A stretch of 64,000 bases of DNA from G963677325 sp963677325 (GTDB lineage Bacteria > Bacteroidota > Bacteroidia > Bacteroidales > Prolixibacteraceae): contig CAXXGM010000003.1 of the NCBI GenBank assembly GCA_963677325.2, positions 62,001 through 126,000 of the forward strand, read 5' to 3'. This document shows positions 43,442-51,687 of this stretch, in pieces. Below the pieces are notes generated by a model, which made no database searches, was not told where the DNA came from, and was given only the letters and a program-made list of their open reading frames with translations. The translations under genes were made by a program, and so were the position numbers. Position 1 is the stretch's first letter. Each line of letters starts with the position of its first letter.

Positions 43442-44879
43442 CAATGTCATTAAGTTAAGGATTTTAATATGCTGGTTTGTAATTTGCATAAGTTTTGTGT
43501 TTGGATTTAGACTGCTTATTTTTAATAATTCTCGGGAATGATCGGTTAATTCTTATAGGGATCTGATCTTTTATAAAATGGTTGTTTAGAAGTTGAAGGA
43601 TGTCTGCTGGTTCGTGTATAATGAATAAGCTTACGAGATGTATCTTCAATTTTCCATATGATTTGTTTCGATTTACTTTCATTGGGTATTTCCTTTTACA
43701 CTGCATATTTTCAATGGTTTGCTGAGCTTCCTTTATAAGAATAGAGTGCAAGTTGGTGATGAAAACTGTTGCATAGAAATCCTGCAATACCGAATATTGG
43801 GTAAGACCACTGAAGGATTCAAGCTGCAAGATATTTTTCTGAACCGAGATATTGGTTTCGACGCCCCATCGTCTAAAGTATAGTTCTTTAAACTCAGAAT
43901 TTGAATGACCTTCTTCTTCCCATAAATTTGTCATCAACACTTCAACAGAATTATCTAACTCTACCCTTACCAGCCTCACTTTCAAAAGAGTGTCCCGATT
44001 GACAATATATCCGCTTTTGTAAAGTCCTTTGATAGCGGCAGGGGTAGTTCTAAGATAGACCACATCACTTTGAGCTCCGCTTTTTATAAAAGTTCGAATG
44101 ATATTTTGTGTTTCCTTGGCCCTTATGACAAATTTAATTTCCTTCTCCTGCCACAAGTGCAAGGCAGCCATTTTGAAATTGCAAAAGTTCCGATCATAAA
44201 TCATCACCATATCCTCCTCCAGGCAATCAATGGCAGAATAAGCCATGTTTAATTCCCCAAAGCGATAAGGGGCAATTTTCGCATGTAATATTAGTTCATT
44301 CAATACGTCGTAACAGTAATAAGCTTTGGCTTGAACAAACGTTCCTATCTGATTGCTCTGTCCTCCAAAATATTCTTCAAGAGCGGGTTTATTTATCAGA
44401 CTTATGTTGGACCCGTCTGCAGCCACTAAACGATAACCTTTCCATCGCTTCACGTTTGACTCATAATAATGGTAAAATAGTTTAGACAAAAACTTGTTCC
44501 ACACTTCAAAAAAGAAGGAATCGAGTTTCATTCTTTGTTGCGAAAATGCGCTCACAGTGCAGCTTGTGTTAAGGTTTATCTCCTCAAAAAAATTGTCTAT
44601 TTCAAAGCTGAGGGTTTTCTTACATAATTTGGCAATCAATAGAACTAAACGATTAAAAGGTAGTTTTCTTTCCCTTGTAAAAGCATTTTTTTGAGTAGCA
44701 AACTTTTCTAAAATATCAGGAGATTCGTTTACAATTGAAAGAAACGCCTTTAACTCTTCAATAATTTTTACATTTGCATCTAACATGGGGACTTAGGATT
44801 TAATTTTTGTGTTGCAACTTCAAAATTAAGATCTTTGTCCTCTGTTTTTTATCAATTAATCCTTAACTTAATGACATTG
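43442..44879 (-). mobile_element. Insertion sequence, IS4-type, 1438 bp, intact
   Basis: It is bounded by a 22-bp perfect terminal inverted repeat beginning CAATGTCATTAAGTTAAG at both ends (43442 on the plus strand, 44879 on the minus). A 9-bp target duplication CCCGAAGGG lies at 43433-43441 and 44880-44888. One transposase gene fills the element. Perfect ends and target copies indicate a recent insertion. Confidence 0.93.
43464..44786 (-). CDS. IS4-family transposase
   Basis: A 440-residue DDE transposase. The first aspartate is in LVAADGSNISL, the second in MVMIYDRNFCNF, and the glutamate lies in YFRRWGVETNISVQKN, which fits the IS4 signature Y-(2)-R-(3)-E-(6)-K exactly. The stop codon lies directly inside the left terminal repeat. 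No frameshift or internal stop is seen, so it should be active. Confidence 0.94.
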   Translation of the reverse strand: MLDANVKIIEELKAFLSIVNESPDILEKFATQKNAFTRERKLPFNRLVLLIAKLCKKTLSFEIDNFFEEINLNTSCTVSAFSQQRMKLDSFFFEVWNKFLSKLFYHYYESNVKRWKGYRLVAADGSNISLINKPALEEYFGGQSNQIGTFVQAKAYYCYDVLNELILHAKIAPYRFGELNMAYSAIDCLEEDMVMIYDRNFCNFKMAALHLWQEKEIKFVIRAKETQNIIRTFIKSGAQSDVVYLRTTPAAIKGLYKSGYIVNRDTLLKVRLVRVELDNSVEVLMTNLWEEEGHSNSEFKELYFRRWGVETNISVQKNILQLESFSGLTQYSVLQDFYATVFITNLHSILIKEAQQTIENMQCKRKYPMKVNRNKSYGKLKIHLVSLFIIHEPADILQLLNNHFIKDQIPIRINRSFPRIIKNKQSKSKHKTYANYKPAY

Positions 44880-45146
44880 CCCGAAGGGAGTAAACGTGAA
44901 TAACCCCCAATGGGATTGGGGGAAAGTAGATCCACCACCCCCACAGCCCCGATAGGGGTTGAATGTGTATGGATATAACACCTCTGTTATTTGCGCTGGA
45001 CTGGATTTTTTGATCCTGTGGGACTACTGAGATGTTTTCGACAGATTAGGTTATCCATTCCTTAGATCGAACTCACGTTATTTTAGGTTGTTAATTATTG
45101 TCATAAAATCGGTTAAGCCAAAAGAATGGCTTAATTTTGCCCCGGA

Positions 45147-46994
45147 ATGGAAAATCTGAAAGGGTACAATATAAGAGATTGGCTTCCGACAACAGTGAAG
45201 GAGATGAGAACATTCGGTTGGGATCAACCGGATGTAGTCCTTTTTTCAGGGGATGCCTATGTGGATCACCCTTCGTTTGGTCCGGCGGTGATTGGCCGGA
45301 TCATGGAGCGGGAAGGCTTGCGTGTGGTCATTGTACCGCAACCCAATTGGCAGGATGATTTAAGAGATTTCAGAAAATTCGGAAAACCCCGGATGTTTTT
45401 TGCCGTGACTGCAGGATGTATGGATTCCATGGTAAATCATTACACAGCCAATAAAAGAAGAAGATCAAATGATGCCTACACTCCCGGTGATCGCGCAGGG
45501 GCCCGGCCGGATTATGCAACGATCGTGTATTCCAATATCCTGAAGAAAATATATCCTGAGGTTCCCTTAATCATTGGCGGGATAGAAGCTTCCTTAAGGA
45601 GGCTGACACATTACGATTACTGGTCTGATAAACTAATGCCGGGAATCCTGGTGGATAGCAAGGCCGATCTCCTTTTTTACGGAATGGGAGAAAAATCAAT
45701 TATCGAGTTTGTCAGATTAATGAAACAAGGAACTCCGATTCAGGCTATTACTGCTATTCCGCAAACAGCATTTCTCCAAAAGGAAAATCAGCAGTATGAT
45801 TCAATCCCAAATTGGGAAGAACTGGAATTATTCTCTCATGAGACCTGTCTCTCCGATAAACTGAGTTACGCAAAGAATTTTCGGCATATTGAAGAGGAAT
45901 CCAACAAAATGGAGGGTAAGAGACTGACACAAAGAGTATGGAAAGAGAAGATTGTTGTAAACCCTGCATGGCCTCCTTTAAATACTGCCGAACTTGATAC
46001 TTTTTATGATCTTCCCTTCACCCGTTTGCCCCATCCGAAATACAACATGAAGGGAACCATTCCTGCTTATGAAATGATCAGGCATTCGATTAATATCCAC
46101 CGTGGTTGCTTTGGAGGATGTGCTTTTTGCACGATATCTGCACATCAGGGTAAGTTTATATCTTCTCGTTCTGAACAATCCATTATGGCAGAAGCTGAAA
46201 AAGTGACAGCCATGCCTGATTTTAAGGGATATATTTCTGATGTCGGGGGTCCTTCGGCAAACATGTACAGGATGTCTGGAATAGATCTGACCAAATGCTC
46301 TGTTTGTAAAAGACCTTCCTGTCTGTTCCCTTCAGTTTGCAGTAATTTAAATACAGATCATCGTCCAATGAGTAAGCTTTACCGGAAAGTCGCAGGAATC
46401 TCTGGTGTGAAAAAGGTCTTCATTGGAAGCGGAATACGTTATGATCTTGTATTTAACAAATCGAATAATGAAGAGATCAATTGTGCTAATCTGGAATATC
46501 TGAAAGATGTAATCTTAAATCATGTCTCCGGCAGATTGAAAGTCGCTCCCGAGCATACCTCTGAGGAAGTTTTGAAATTAATGAGGAAGCCGGAATTTGA
46601 AATATTCAGGAAGCTGAAGAGGTTTTTTGATTCTGTTAATGCGGAATATGGATTGAAGCAACAGTTAATTCCTTACTTTATCTCAAGTCATCCCGGGAGC
46701 AATACGGGAAACATGGCTGAGTTAGCTGCTGAAACAAAAAGCATGGATTTCAAACTGGAACAGGTACAGGATTTTACTCCCACTCCCATGACTTTAGCCA
46801 CCGAAATTTATTATTCCGGATTTCATCCTTATACGCTTGAAAAAATCGACACAGCAAGAACTCCTGCCCAGAAAATTGCGCAACGGAAATTCTTTTTCTG
46901 GTATCAGAATGAACATCGCAGGGATTTGATAGCAGAACTCAGGAAAATGAACAGACCTGATCTGGAGCAGAAGCTATTCGGTAAAAAGTTGTAA
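45147..46994 (+). CDS. YgiQ-family radical-SAM protein
   Basis: A 615-residue protein of the UPF0313/YgiQ family: an N-terminal B12-binding-like region (DQPDVVLFSGDAYVDHPSFG, PLIIGGIEASLRRLTHYDYW), the radical-SAM motif GCFGGCAFC (cysteines in CX3CX2C) and the C-terminal block LKQQLIPYFISSHPG with DFTPTPMTLAT. The family is widespread and its reaction is unknown. It starts 67 bases after the last MITE end, so its natural promoter region may have been displaced by the repeats. Confidence 0.93.
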   Translation: MENLKGYNIRDWLPTTVKEMRTFGWDQPDVVLFSGDAYVDHPSFGPAVIGRIMEREGLRVVIVPQPNWQDDLRDFRKFGKPRMFFAVTAGCMDSMVNHYTANKRRRSNDAYTPGDRAGARPDYATIVYSNILKKIYPEVPLIIGGIEASLRRLTHYDYWSDKLMPGILVDSKADLLFYGMGEKSIIEFVRLMKQGTPIQAITAIPQTAFLQKENQQYDSIPNWEELELFSHETCLSDKLSYAKNFRHIEEESNKMEGKRLTQRVWKEKIVVNPAWPPLNTAELDTFYDLPFTRLPHPKYNMKGTIPAYEMIRHSINIHRGCFGGCAFCTISAHQGKFISSRSEQSIMAEAEKVTAMPDFKGYISDVGGPSANMYRMSGIDLTKCSVCKRPSCLFPSVCSNLNTDHRPMSKLYRKVAGISGVKKVFIGSGIRYDLVFNKSNNEEINCANLEYLKDVILNHVSGRLKVAPEHTSEEVLKLMRKPEFEIFRKLKRFFDSVNAEYGLKQQLIPYFISSHPGSNTGNMAELAAETKSMDFKLEQVQDFTPTPMTLATEIYYSGFHPYTLEKIDTARTPAQKIAQRKFFFWYQNEHRRDLIAELRKMNRPDLEQKLFGKKL

Positions 46995-47013
46995 AACAGA
47001 AAGTCATAGACGA

Positions 47014-47508
47014 TCATTTCACCATATCTGGAATAAGACGAAGACCCAAATTCCCGCTCCTTTCTTCCAGCTCTTTCCATGAGCTGACATTGAAATCGAT
47101 CGCTACCGTTGAGCATGTGGGCACATCTTCAACAAAGTGGCGCAAGAGGTGGTTCATGTAATAATAAACCGAAGGATTGTGTCCAAATACAAAAACAGTA
47201 TTGAATTCTTCTTCAAGATCCTGAAGCATTTTCAGAAAGTTTTCAGGTGATTTGCCGGTAAACAGTTTCTTTTCGTACCGGATTTTATCTAAGGAGTAAC
47301 TAAGATTTCGCGCGAAGATCTCCCCTGTTTGTTTAGTTCTGTTTGCCGGGCTTGAAATGAACAGATCAGGAATAATCTTCTGATTTGCCAGTTCTTTGCT
47401 GATAAGGTCTGCATCCTCCTCGCCTCTTTCTGTAAGATCACGCTCCAGATCATCATCATACCCGTAAGGTACTGCTTTAGCATGCCGGACAATTATGACT
47501 CTTTTCAT
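47014..47508 (-). CDS. SixA-type histidine phosphatase
   Basis: A 164-residue member of the histidine phosphatase (phosphoglycerate-mutase-like) superfamily. The catalytic motif is IVRHAKA (R8, H9), the second arginine is in SSPANRTKQT and the second histidine in VFGHNPS. The short length and RHAK motif place it with SixA, which dephosphorylates phosphohistidine domains of phosphorelay or PTS proteins. It converges on the YgiQ gene. Its target here is unknown. Confidence 0.9.
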   Translation of the reverse strand: MKRVIIVRHAKAVPYGYDDDLERDLTERGEEDADLISKELANQKIIPDLFISSPANRTKQTGEIFARNLSYSLDKIRYEKKLFTGKSPENFLKMLQDLEEEFNTVFVFGHNPSVYYYMNHLLRHFVEDVPTCSTVAIDFNVSSWKELEERSGNLGLRLIPDMVK

Positions 47509-47555
47509 GATTTATTTTTACTTAATACCAGCTAAGACAGTTTCAAATAATATTA

Positions 47556-47586
47556 AAAATCCCCAATCAAATTTACATGATTGGGG
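47556..47586 (-). terminator. Terminator of the ROK kinase operon
   Basis: CCCCAATCA (47561-47569) pairs with TGATTGGGG (47578-47586). On the minus strand the hairpin is followed by ATTTTTAATATT. It lies about 45 bases past the stop of the ROK gene. Confidence 0.8.
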
Positions 47587-47631
47587 ACAATTTAGCATTA
47601 TTTTATCCGAACTTTTTCAGACCACAGCGGA

Positions 47632-48657
47632 TCATTTATTTTTCTCCATTTCTTTCCAAACCAAGGCGCTGGAGCCCACAACTGCGGCTGATCCTTCTTT
47701 AAGTTTGGAAGGAAGAATCTTCACTTTATTCCTGAAGATCGGAAGAAGATGTCTTTCCAGACTTTCTTTGGTTGGTTTGAAGATGTATTCTCCGGCTGCA
47801 GCAGCTCCTCCAAACAGGAAGATTGCTTCCGGGCTTAAATGACTTACTGTATCGGCCAAAGATCGGCCCAGCCATTCGCCCGTTAACTGAAATACTTCCT
47901 TTGCGATGACATCACCTCTTTCAGCAGCATCAAATACTTTCTTGGCATCCATTTCATTGTAAGGAATATTGCAAAGTTCGCTTTCGGAGCTGTTGTATTT
48001 TGCAAGAAGCTCATAAACCGTTCTTTTAATCCCGGTTGCAGAGCAATAGGCTTCAAGGTGCCCGCGTCCGCCACATCCGCAAACACGACCATCGGGGATA
48101 AGAGTAGTATGGCCTACTTCGCCAGCAAACCCGTCAGCGCCATAAACAAGGTCTCCGTTCACGATCAACCCGCTGCCCAGGCCGGTGCCCAGGGTAATCA
48201 TGACAAAGTTTTTCATTCCCTTGCCGCCGCCATAGATTAATTCACCCAATGCAGCTGCATTGGCATCATTGGTCAGCTTGACATATTTCAGATGGGGAAA
48301 ATTCGCCTGAATTAGTTCTGCTACATTGACGACCCCAACAAAGGGAAGATTAGGTGCAAATTCAATGGTCCCGTTATAGTAATTACCATTCGGGGCTCCC
48401 ATGCCTATGCCCACAACCTCAATTTCAGGGTTGATCTGCCTTACTGTTTCAATAGCTGTCTTTATCTCAGATGTTAGAAGGGCTATGAAATCGTCTCTTA
48501 ATTTATTTGATTTGGCCTGTTCCCAATTGGGATTCTCCCGTTTCTGCGGGGTTGGAACCTGTGGTTTCTTTTCATAAAGGACATTCCCTTCACGATCCAC
48601 TACACCTATAGCGGTATTAGTTCCGCCAATGTCAATACCTAAAGCTACCTGTCTCAT
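47632..48657 (-). CDS. ROK-family sugar kinase (glucokinase-like)
   Basis: A 341-residue ROK protein. The ATP loop is GIDIGGTNTAIGVVD, with LTNDANAAALGE containing the catalytic aspartate and ITLGTGLGSGLIVNG. The zinc motif reads CGCGGRGHLEAYCS: two cysteines are kept but the third ligand position (normally GC) is GH, so zinc may be held by Cys2His. No helix-turn-helix is present, so it is a kinase and not a ROK repressor. It is 11 bases downstream of a sugar MFS transporter, implying uptake and phosphorylation of glucose or a related hexose. Confidence 0.92.
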   Translation of the reverse strand: MRQVALGIDIGGTNTAIGVVDREGNVLYEKKPQVPTPQKRENPNWEQAKSNKLRDDFIALLTSEIKTAIETVRQINPEIEVVGIGMGAPNGNYYNGTIEFAPNLPFVGVVNVAELIQANFPHLKYVKLTNDANAAALGELIYGGGKGMKNFVMITLGTGLGSGLIVNGDLVYGADGFAGEVGHTTLIPDGRVCGCGGRGHLEAYCSATGIKRTVYELLAKYNSSESELCNIPYNEMDAKKVFDAAERGDVIAKEVFQLTGEWLGRSLADTVSHLSPEAIFLFGGAAAAGEYIFKPTKESLERHLLPIFRNKVKILPSKLKEGSAAVVGSSALVWKEMEKNK

Positions 48658-48668
48658 TTTTTAAATAT

Positions 48669-50087
48669 TTATTTAATAGTCTGACGAATTTTACTTCCTT
48701 TTAAGGCAAAGAATGTGATATAACCATAACAAAGGACAATGATTATCATTGCTCCGCGTGCACTAAATGCATCGGTAAGAGCACCCAATATCAAAGGAAC
48801 AACAGCTCCACCCACAATTAGTGTATTGATAATACCAGAAGCCAAAGGCATTTCTGATGGATCCAAATCGTTTACCGATAAAGAGAATATATTGGGGAAC
48901 ATAATTGAGTTGAAGAAACCGATTGAAAGAAGACACCACATTCCCACCGTAGCAGGCAGCATAATAGCCAACAGAATGAGCAGCATGTTTACCGTTCCGA
49001 AAATACCGAGGGCCACATTTGCTTTCCCTTTGCCAAGCAACATCAGGAAGAAGTTAACGATGGCAATACCGAGAAAAATAAAACCATTCGTAAGTTGTGA
49101 ATCAAATTTGAATTCACCGTTGTCAACATGTGCTGAAGTAATGAACCAACCAACGAAGAATGCAAATATCATAACGAAGACCGAATACTGGTATTTTTTT
49201 GCTGCCGGAAGAGTGCCAAGCAGTATGGATCCGAAAAAACGACCAATCATACCTCCACCCCAATAGATAGCAGACAATTTTACAGCTACGTCAACTGCAG
49301 TATGGCCTTCACGGAGGTAAGGTGCTATTTGTCCTGCGGTGCCGACTTCAGCTCCAACATAGCAGAAAATTCCAAGTGCGCCAAGCCATACCTGAGGTTT
49401 TCTTAAGACTGACTTTGAGGGAATGGTTTCATCGCCTGAAATTTTTGGAAGTTTGATAAAGGAAATTCCGATGGCGATTAAAACAACGATAGAGCCAATG
49501 AAAAGGAAAGGCATCTGAACAAATTTGGCAGCCTCAGCAGGTGAAGCTCCCCTGTTGATCGCTAAAACAGCAGGTGCCAGCACCAAAATCCCGGCAAGGA
49601 AAGGTGCAATAGTTGTTCCGACGGCATTTAATGCCTGGGTTAGATTCAAACGTGCAGGAGCAGTTTCCTGTGCTCCCAGCGCTACAACATAGGGGTTGGC
49701 TGCAGTCTGAAGAAAAACGACTCCTGTAGCCATAACAAAAACAGCAAGAAGGAACAATGGGTATGAAAGAACTGCGACAGCAGGGAAAAACATATAACTG
49801 CCCACTGCTACCAATACAAGACCTGCAATTACGCCGCTCTTGTACCCGATCTTTTTGATGATGTTGCCGCAAAGAAAGCTAAAACATGCATAAGCAAAAA
49901 AGAATACTCCGTTTACCAATTGCGCAAGAAAATTCTCCCATCCGGGATAAAGTGTTTTAAGGTCAAATGCTAACTGCACCTGGTCCTTCATTGCAATGTT
50001 GAAATTGGTAATGAAACCGAAAATAAAAAAGATGGAGGCCATGAAGGTCATTCCCAATCTTAGGTTGCCGTCTGTTTGTTGTCTCAT
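48669..50087 (-). CDS. Sugar MFS transporter (FucP/GluP-like)
   Basis: A 472-residue transporter with twelve or so hydrophobic helices, of the fucose/glucose-galactose:H+ symporter group. Recognisable blocks are FGFITNFNIAM near the N-terminus, FLQTAANPYVVALG in helix 4 and NSIMFPNIFSLSV in the second half. The order transporter-ROK kinase on one transcript indicates a hexose or amino-sugar uptake system. The exact sugar cannot be told. It is divergent from the PIG-L deacetylase across a 194-bp gap. Confidence 0.92.
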   Translation of the reverse strand: MRQQTDGNLRLGMTFMASIFFIFGFITNFNIAMKDQVQLAFDLKTLYPGWENFLAQLVNGVFFFAYACFSFLCGNIIKKIGYKSGVIAGLVLVAVGSYMFFPAVAVLSYPLFLLAVFVMATGVVFLQTAANPYVVALGAQETAPARLNLTQALNAVGTTIAPFLAGILVLAPAVLAINRGASPAEAAKFVQMPFLFIGSIVVLIAIGISFIKLPKISGDETIPSKSVLRKPQVWLGALGIFCYVGAEVGTAGQIAPYLREGHTAVDVAVKLSAIYWGGGMIGRFFGSILLGTLPAAKKYQYSVFVMIFAFFVGWFITSAHVDNGEFKFDSQLTNGFIFLGIAIVNFFLMLLGKGKANVALGIFGTVNMLLILLAIMLPATVGMWCLLSIGFFNSIMFPNIFSLSVNDLDPSEMPLASGIINTLIVGGAVVPLILGALTDAFSARGAMIIIVLCYGYITFFALKGSKIRQTIK

Positions 50088-50281
50088 CAGTAATTAAATT
50101 TTCTGTCTATTGAATGGTTTAGTCCCTTATTTTGGATTGAACAAATATAGAAATTATTGTTTTGTATTATACTTACCGGTCACTTTCTAATTTTTTTATT
50201 ATATGATTATAAATCTTTATTATCTTTCGATAATTTTAATGAAATTTACATTAGTTAATCTCAAATTTTTCGCCTTGCATT

Positions 50282-51166
50282 ATGAAAAAAATCAGTCTTA
50301 TCTTATTTTCCATCTTCCTGTATGGTGGAATTTTGTTTTCACAGAATACCGGACAAATGCAAATTTTAATTATCGGCGCTCATCCCGATGACGCTGAAGA
50401 ATCTTGCGGCACTGCCGCCAAATGGATTGCTGCAGGTCATAAAGTTAAACTGGTTTCGGTGACAAACGGAGATGCAGGGCATCAGACATTGGGGGGAGGA
50501 GAGTTGGCCAGAATCAGGGCACAGGAAGCAAAAAATTCAGCTGCAGTTATTGGTGTGGAATACCGGATATTGGATAATCATGACGGAGAATTAATGCCTA
50601 CGCTGGAAAACAGGAAAAAAATAATACGATTGATCCGGGAATTTCAGGCAGATATAGTTATTACCCACCGGACCAATGATTATCATCCGGATCACCGGAA
50701 TACCGGTCAATTGGTATTGGATGCCGCTTACATGGTAACAGTCCCGAATATATGTCCGGAAGTGCCCATCTTAAAGAATAATCCGGTCTTTTTATTCATA
50801 TCGGATGATTTTACCAAGCCTACCCCATTTATTCCGGATGTCGTAGTTGGAATTGATGAAACCATTGAAAAAAAGATCGACATGTATTGCTGTCACAAGT
50901 CTCAGTTTTTTGAATGGCTGCCATGGAATTCCGGTCATCTGGATCAGGTACCTAAAGGTACGGCCGAAAGAAGAGAAATGGTTGCAAAAAGTTACAGGGA
51001 AAATGCTGCAGAAATAGCTGACAAATACCGCGACAAACTGATCCAGCTTTATGGCCGGGAGAAGGGATCAAAAATTAAATATGCCGAAGCCTTTGAAGAT
51101 TCTGAATACGGCACCCGGCTTGATCAGGAAAACATCCCGGTGTTATTCCCCTTCTTTGCGAAATAA
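50282..51166 (+). CDS. Secreted PIG-L/LmbE-family deacetylase
   Basis: A 294-residue protein with a signal peptide (MKKISLILFSIFLYGGILFSQ) and a PIG-L domain. The zinc motif is IIGAHPDDAEE (H34, D36, D37), and the second conserved block is THRTNDYHPDHRNTGQLV. Family enzymes remove N-acetyl groups from GlcNAc-containing compounds. Export suggests an extracytoplasmic glycan or glycoside. It stands next to, and divergent from, the sugar transporter-kinase operon, which would fit amino-sugar use, but this is only context. Confidence 0.9.
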   Translation: MKKISLILFSIFLYGGILFSQNTGQMQILIIGAHPDDAEESCGTAAKWIAAGHKVKLVSVTNGDAGHQTLGGGELARIRAQEAKNSAAVIGVEYRILDNHDGELMPTLENRKKIIRLIREFQADIVITHRTNDYHPDHRNTGQLVLDAAYMVTVPNICPEVPILKNNPVFLFISDDFTKPTPFIPDVVVGIDETIEKKIDMYCCHKSQFFEWLPWNSGHLDQVPKGTAERREMVAKSYRENAAEIADKYRDKLIQLYGREKGSKIKYAEAFEDSEYGTRLDQENIPVLFPFFAK

Positions 51167-51191
51167 GTAATAAGAAAATAAGTAATAAGAA

Positions 51192-51450
51192 TAAGAGACT
51201 GTTTAAATTTAGTTCTTTTTGGATTTTAAGTAGTTCAGCCCCTTCGGGGTTGAGGTCTTATATGTTACATTTTCCGTGGGTTACCCCCACGGTTATTCAT
51301 ATTAAACCCTTTCAGGGTGTAAAGCAAATTTAAGTCCGAAGGACTTGAATTTGAATAACCTCCGGTGTAACCGGAGGCACTGAAATACATACAATACAGA
51401 ACCCCGAAGTGGGTTCAACTTTGCTAAAAAGAAATTTAAACAGTTTCTAA
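51192..51450. mobile_element. Inverted-repeat element, TIR type 2, with hairpin core
   Basis: The ends AAGAGACTGTTTAAATTT (from 51193) and AAATTTAAACAGTTTCT (to 51448) are inverted. The core has six hairpins in a row: CCCCTTCGGGG, CCGTGGGTTACCCCCACGG, ACCCTTTCAGGGT, AAGTCCGAAGGACTT, CCTCCGGTGTAACCGGAGG and AACCCCGAAGTGGGTT, with TTATTCATATT and TTGAATAAC as linkers. The rest of the gap to 51687 shows no gene. Confidence 0.7.
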
Positions 51451-51687
51451 ATTGATGTCGTATTTTACATTCTTCTTGTTATTTAACAATAATACGACTA
51501 AATTTCACATGGACTCTCCTCGTATTAAGTCCGTATTCGGCTCGTACCAGGTTCGTCCCGGCTTTTTTAAAGAGAACTTACATAATATGATAAAATGGAA
51601 TTCATTTTTAAAATAAAATCCGTCAATCTAAAATACGACGTTATTTCATTTCAGATACTTTAAAAGTAAATTGTAGAAAAAAGAATT

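Larger units (their letters stand above)
41711..45080. repeat. Triple tandem duplication of a ~640-bp unit
   Basis: The acyltransferase gene tail (AAAAGGACAAACAAAACTTC) starts at 41712 and recurs at 42353 and 42992, shifts of 641 and 639 bases. Each unit contains the last ~47 bases of that gene, about 50 bases of spacer and a full MITE type 1. The third unit is split by an insertion sequence; without it and one target copy it is also about 642 bp. The junctions join the MITE right end to the gene tail. Confidence 0.92.
43090..45080. mobile_element. MITE type 1, long form (tandem unit 3), interrupted by an IS
   Basis: The left part (43090-43441) and right part (44880-45080) together rebuild a 540-bp MITE. 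The break falls in the hairpin CTCCCGAAGGGAG, whose centre CCCGAAGGG is duplicated on both sides of the insertion sequence. The right end is followed by ATTTTAGG, which probably preserves the original flank of the first insertion. Confidence 0.85.

Noticed and set aside
43464..44786. Transposase of the MITE type 1 family
   Set aside because: The IS ends (CAATGTCATTAAG) do not resemble the MITE ends (TTAACSTGAG), so this IS is a guest and not the source of the MITEs.
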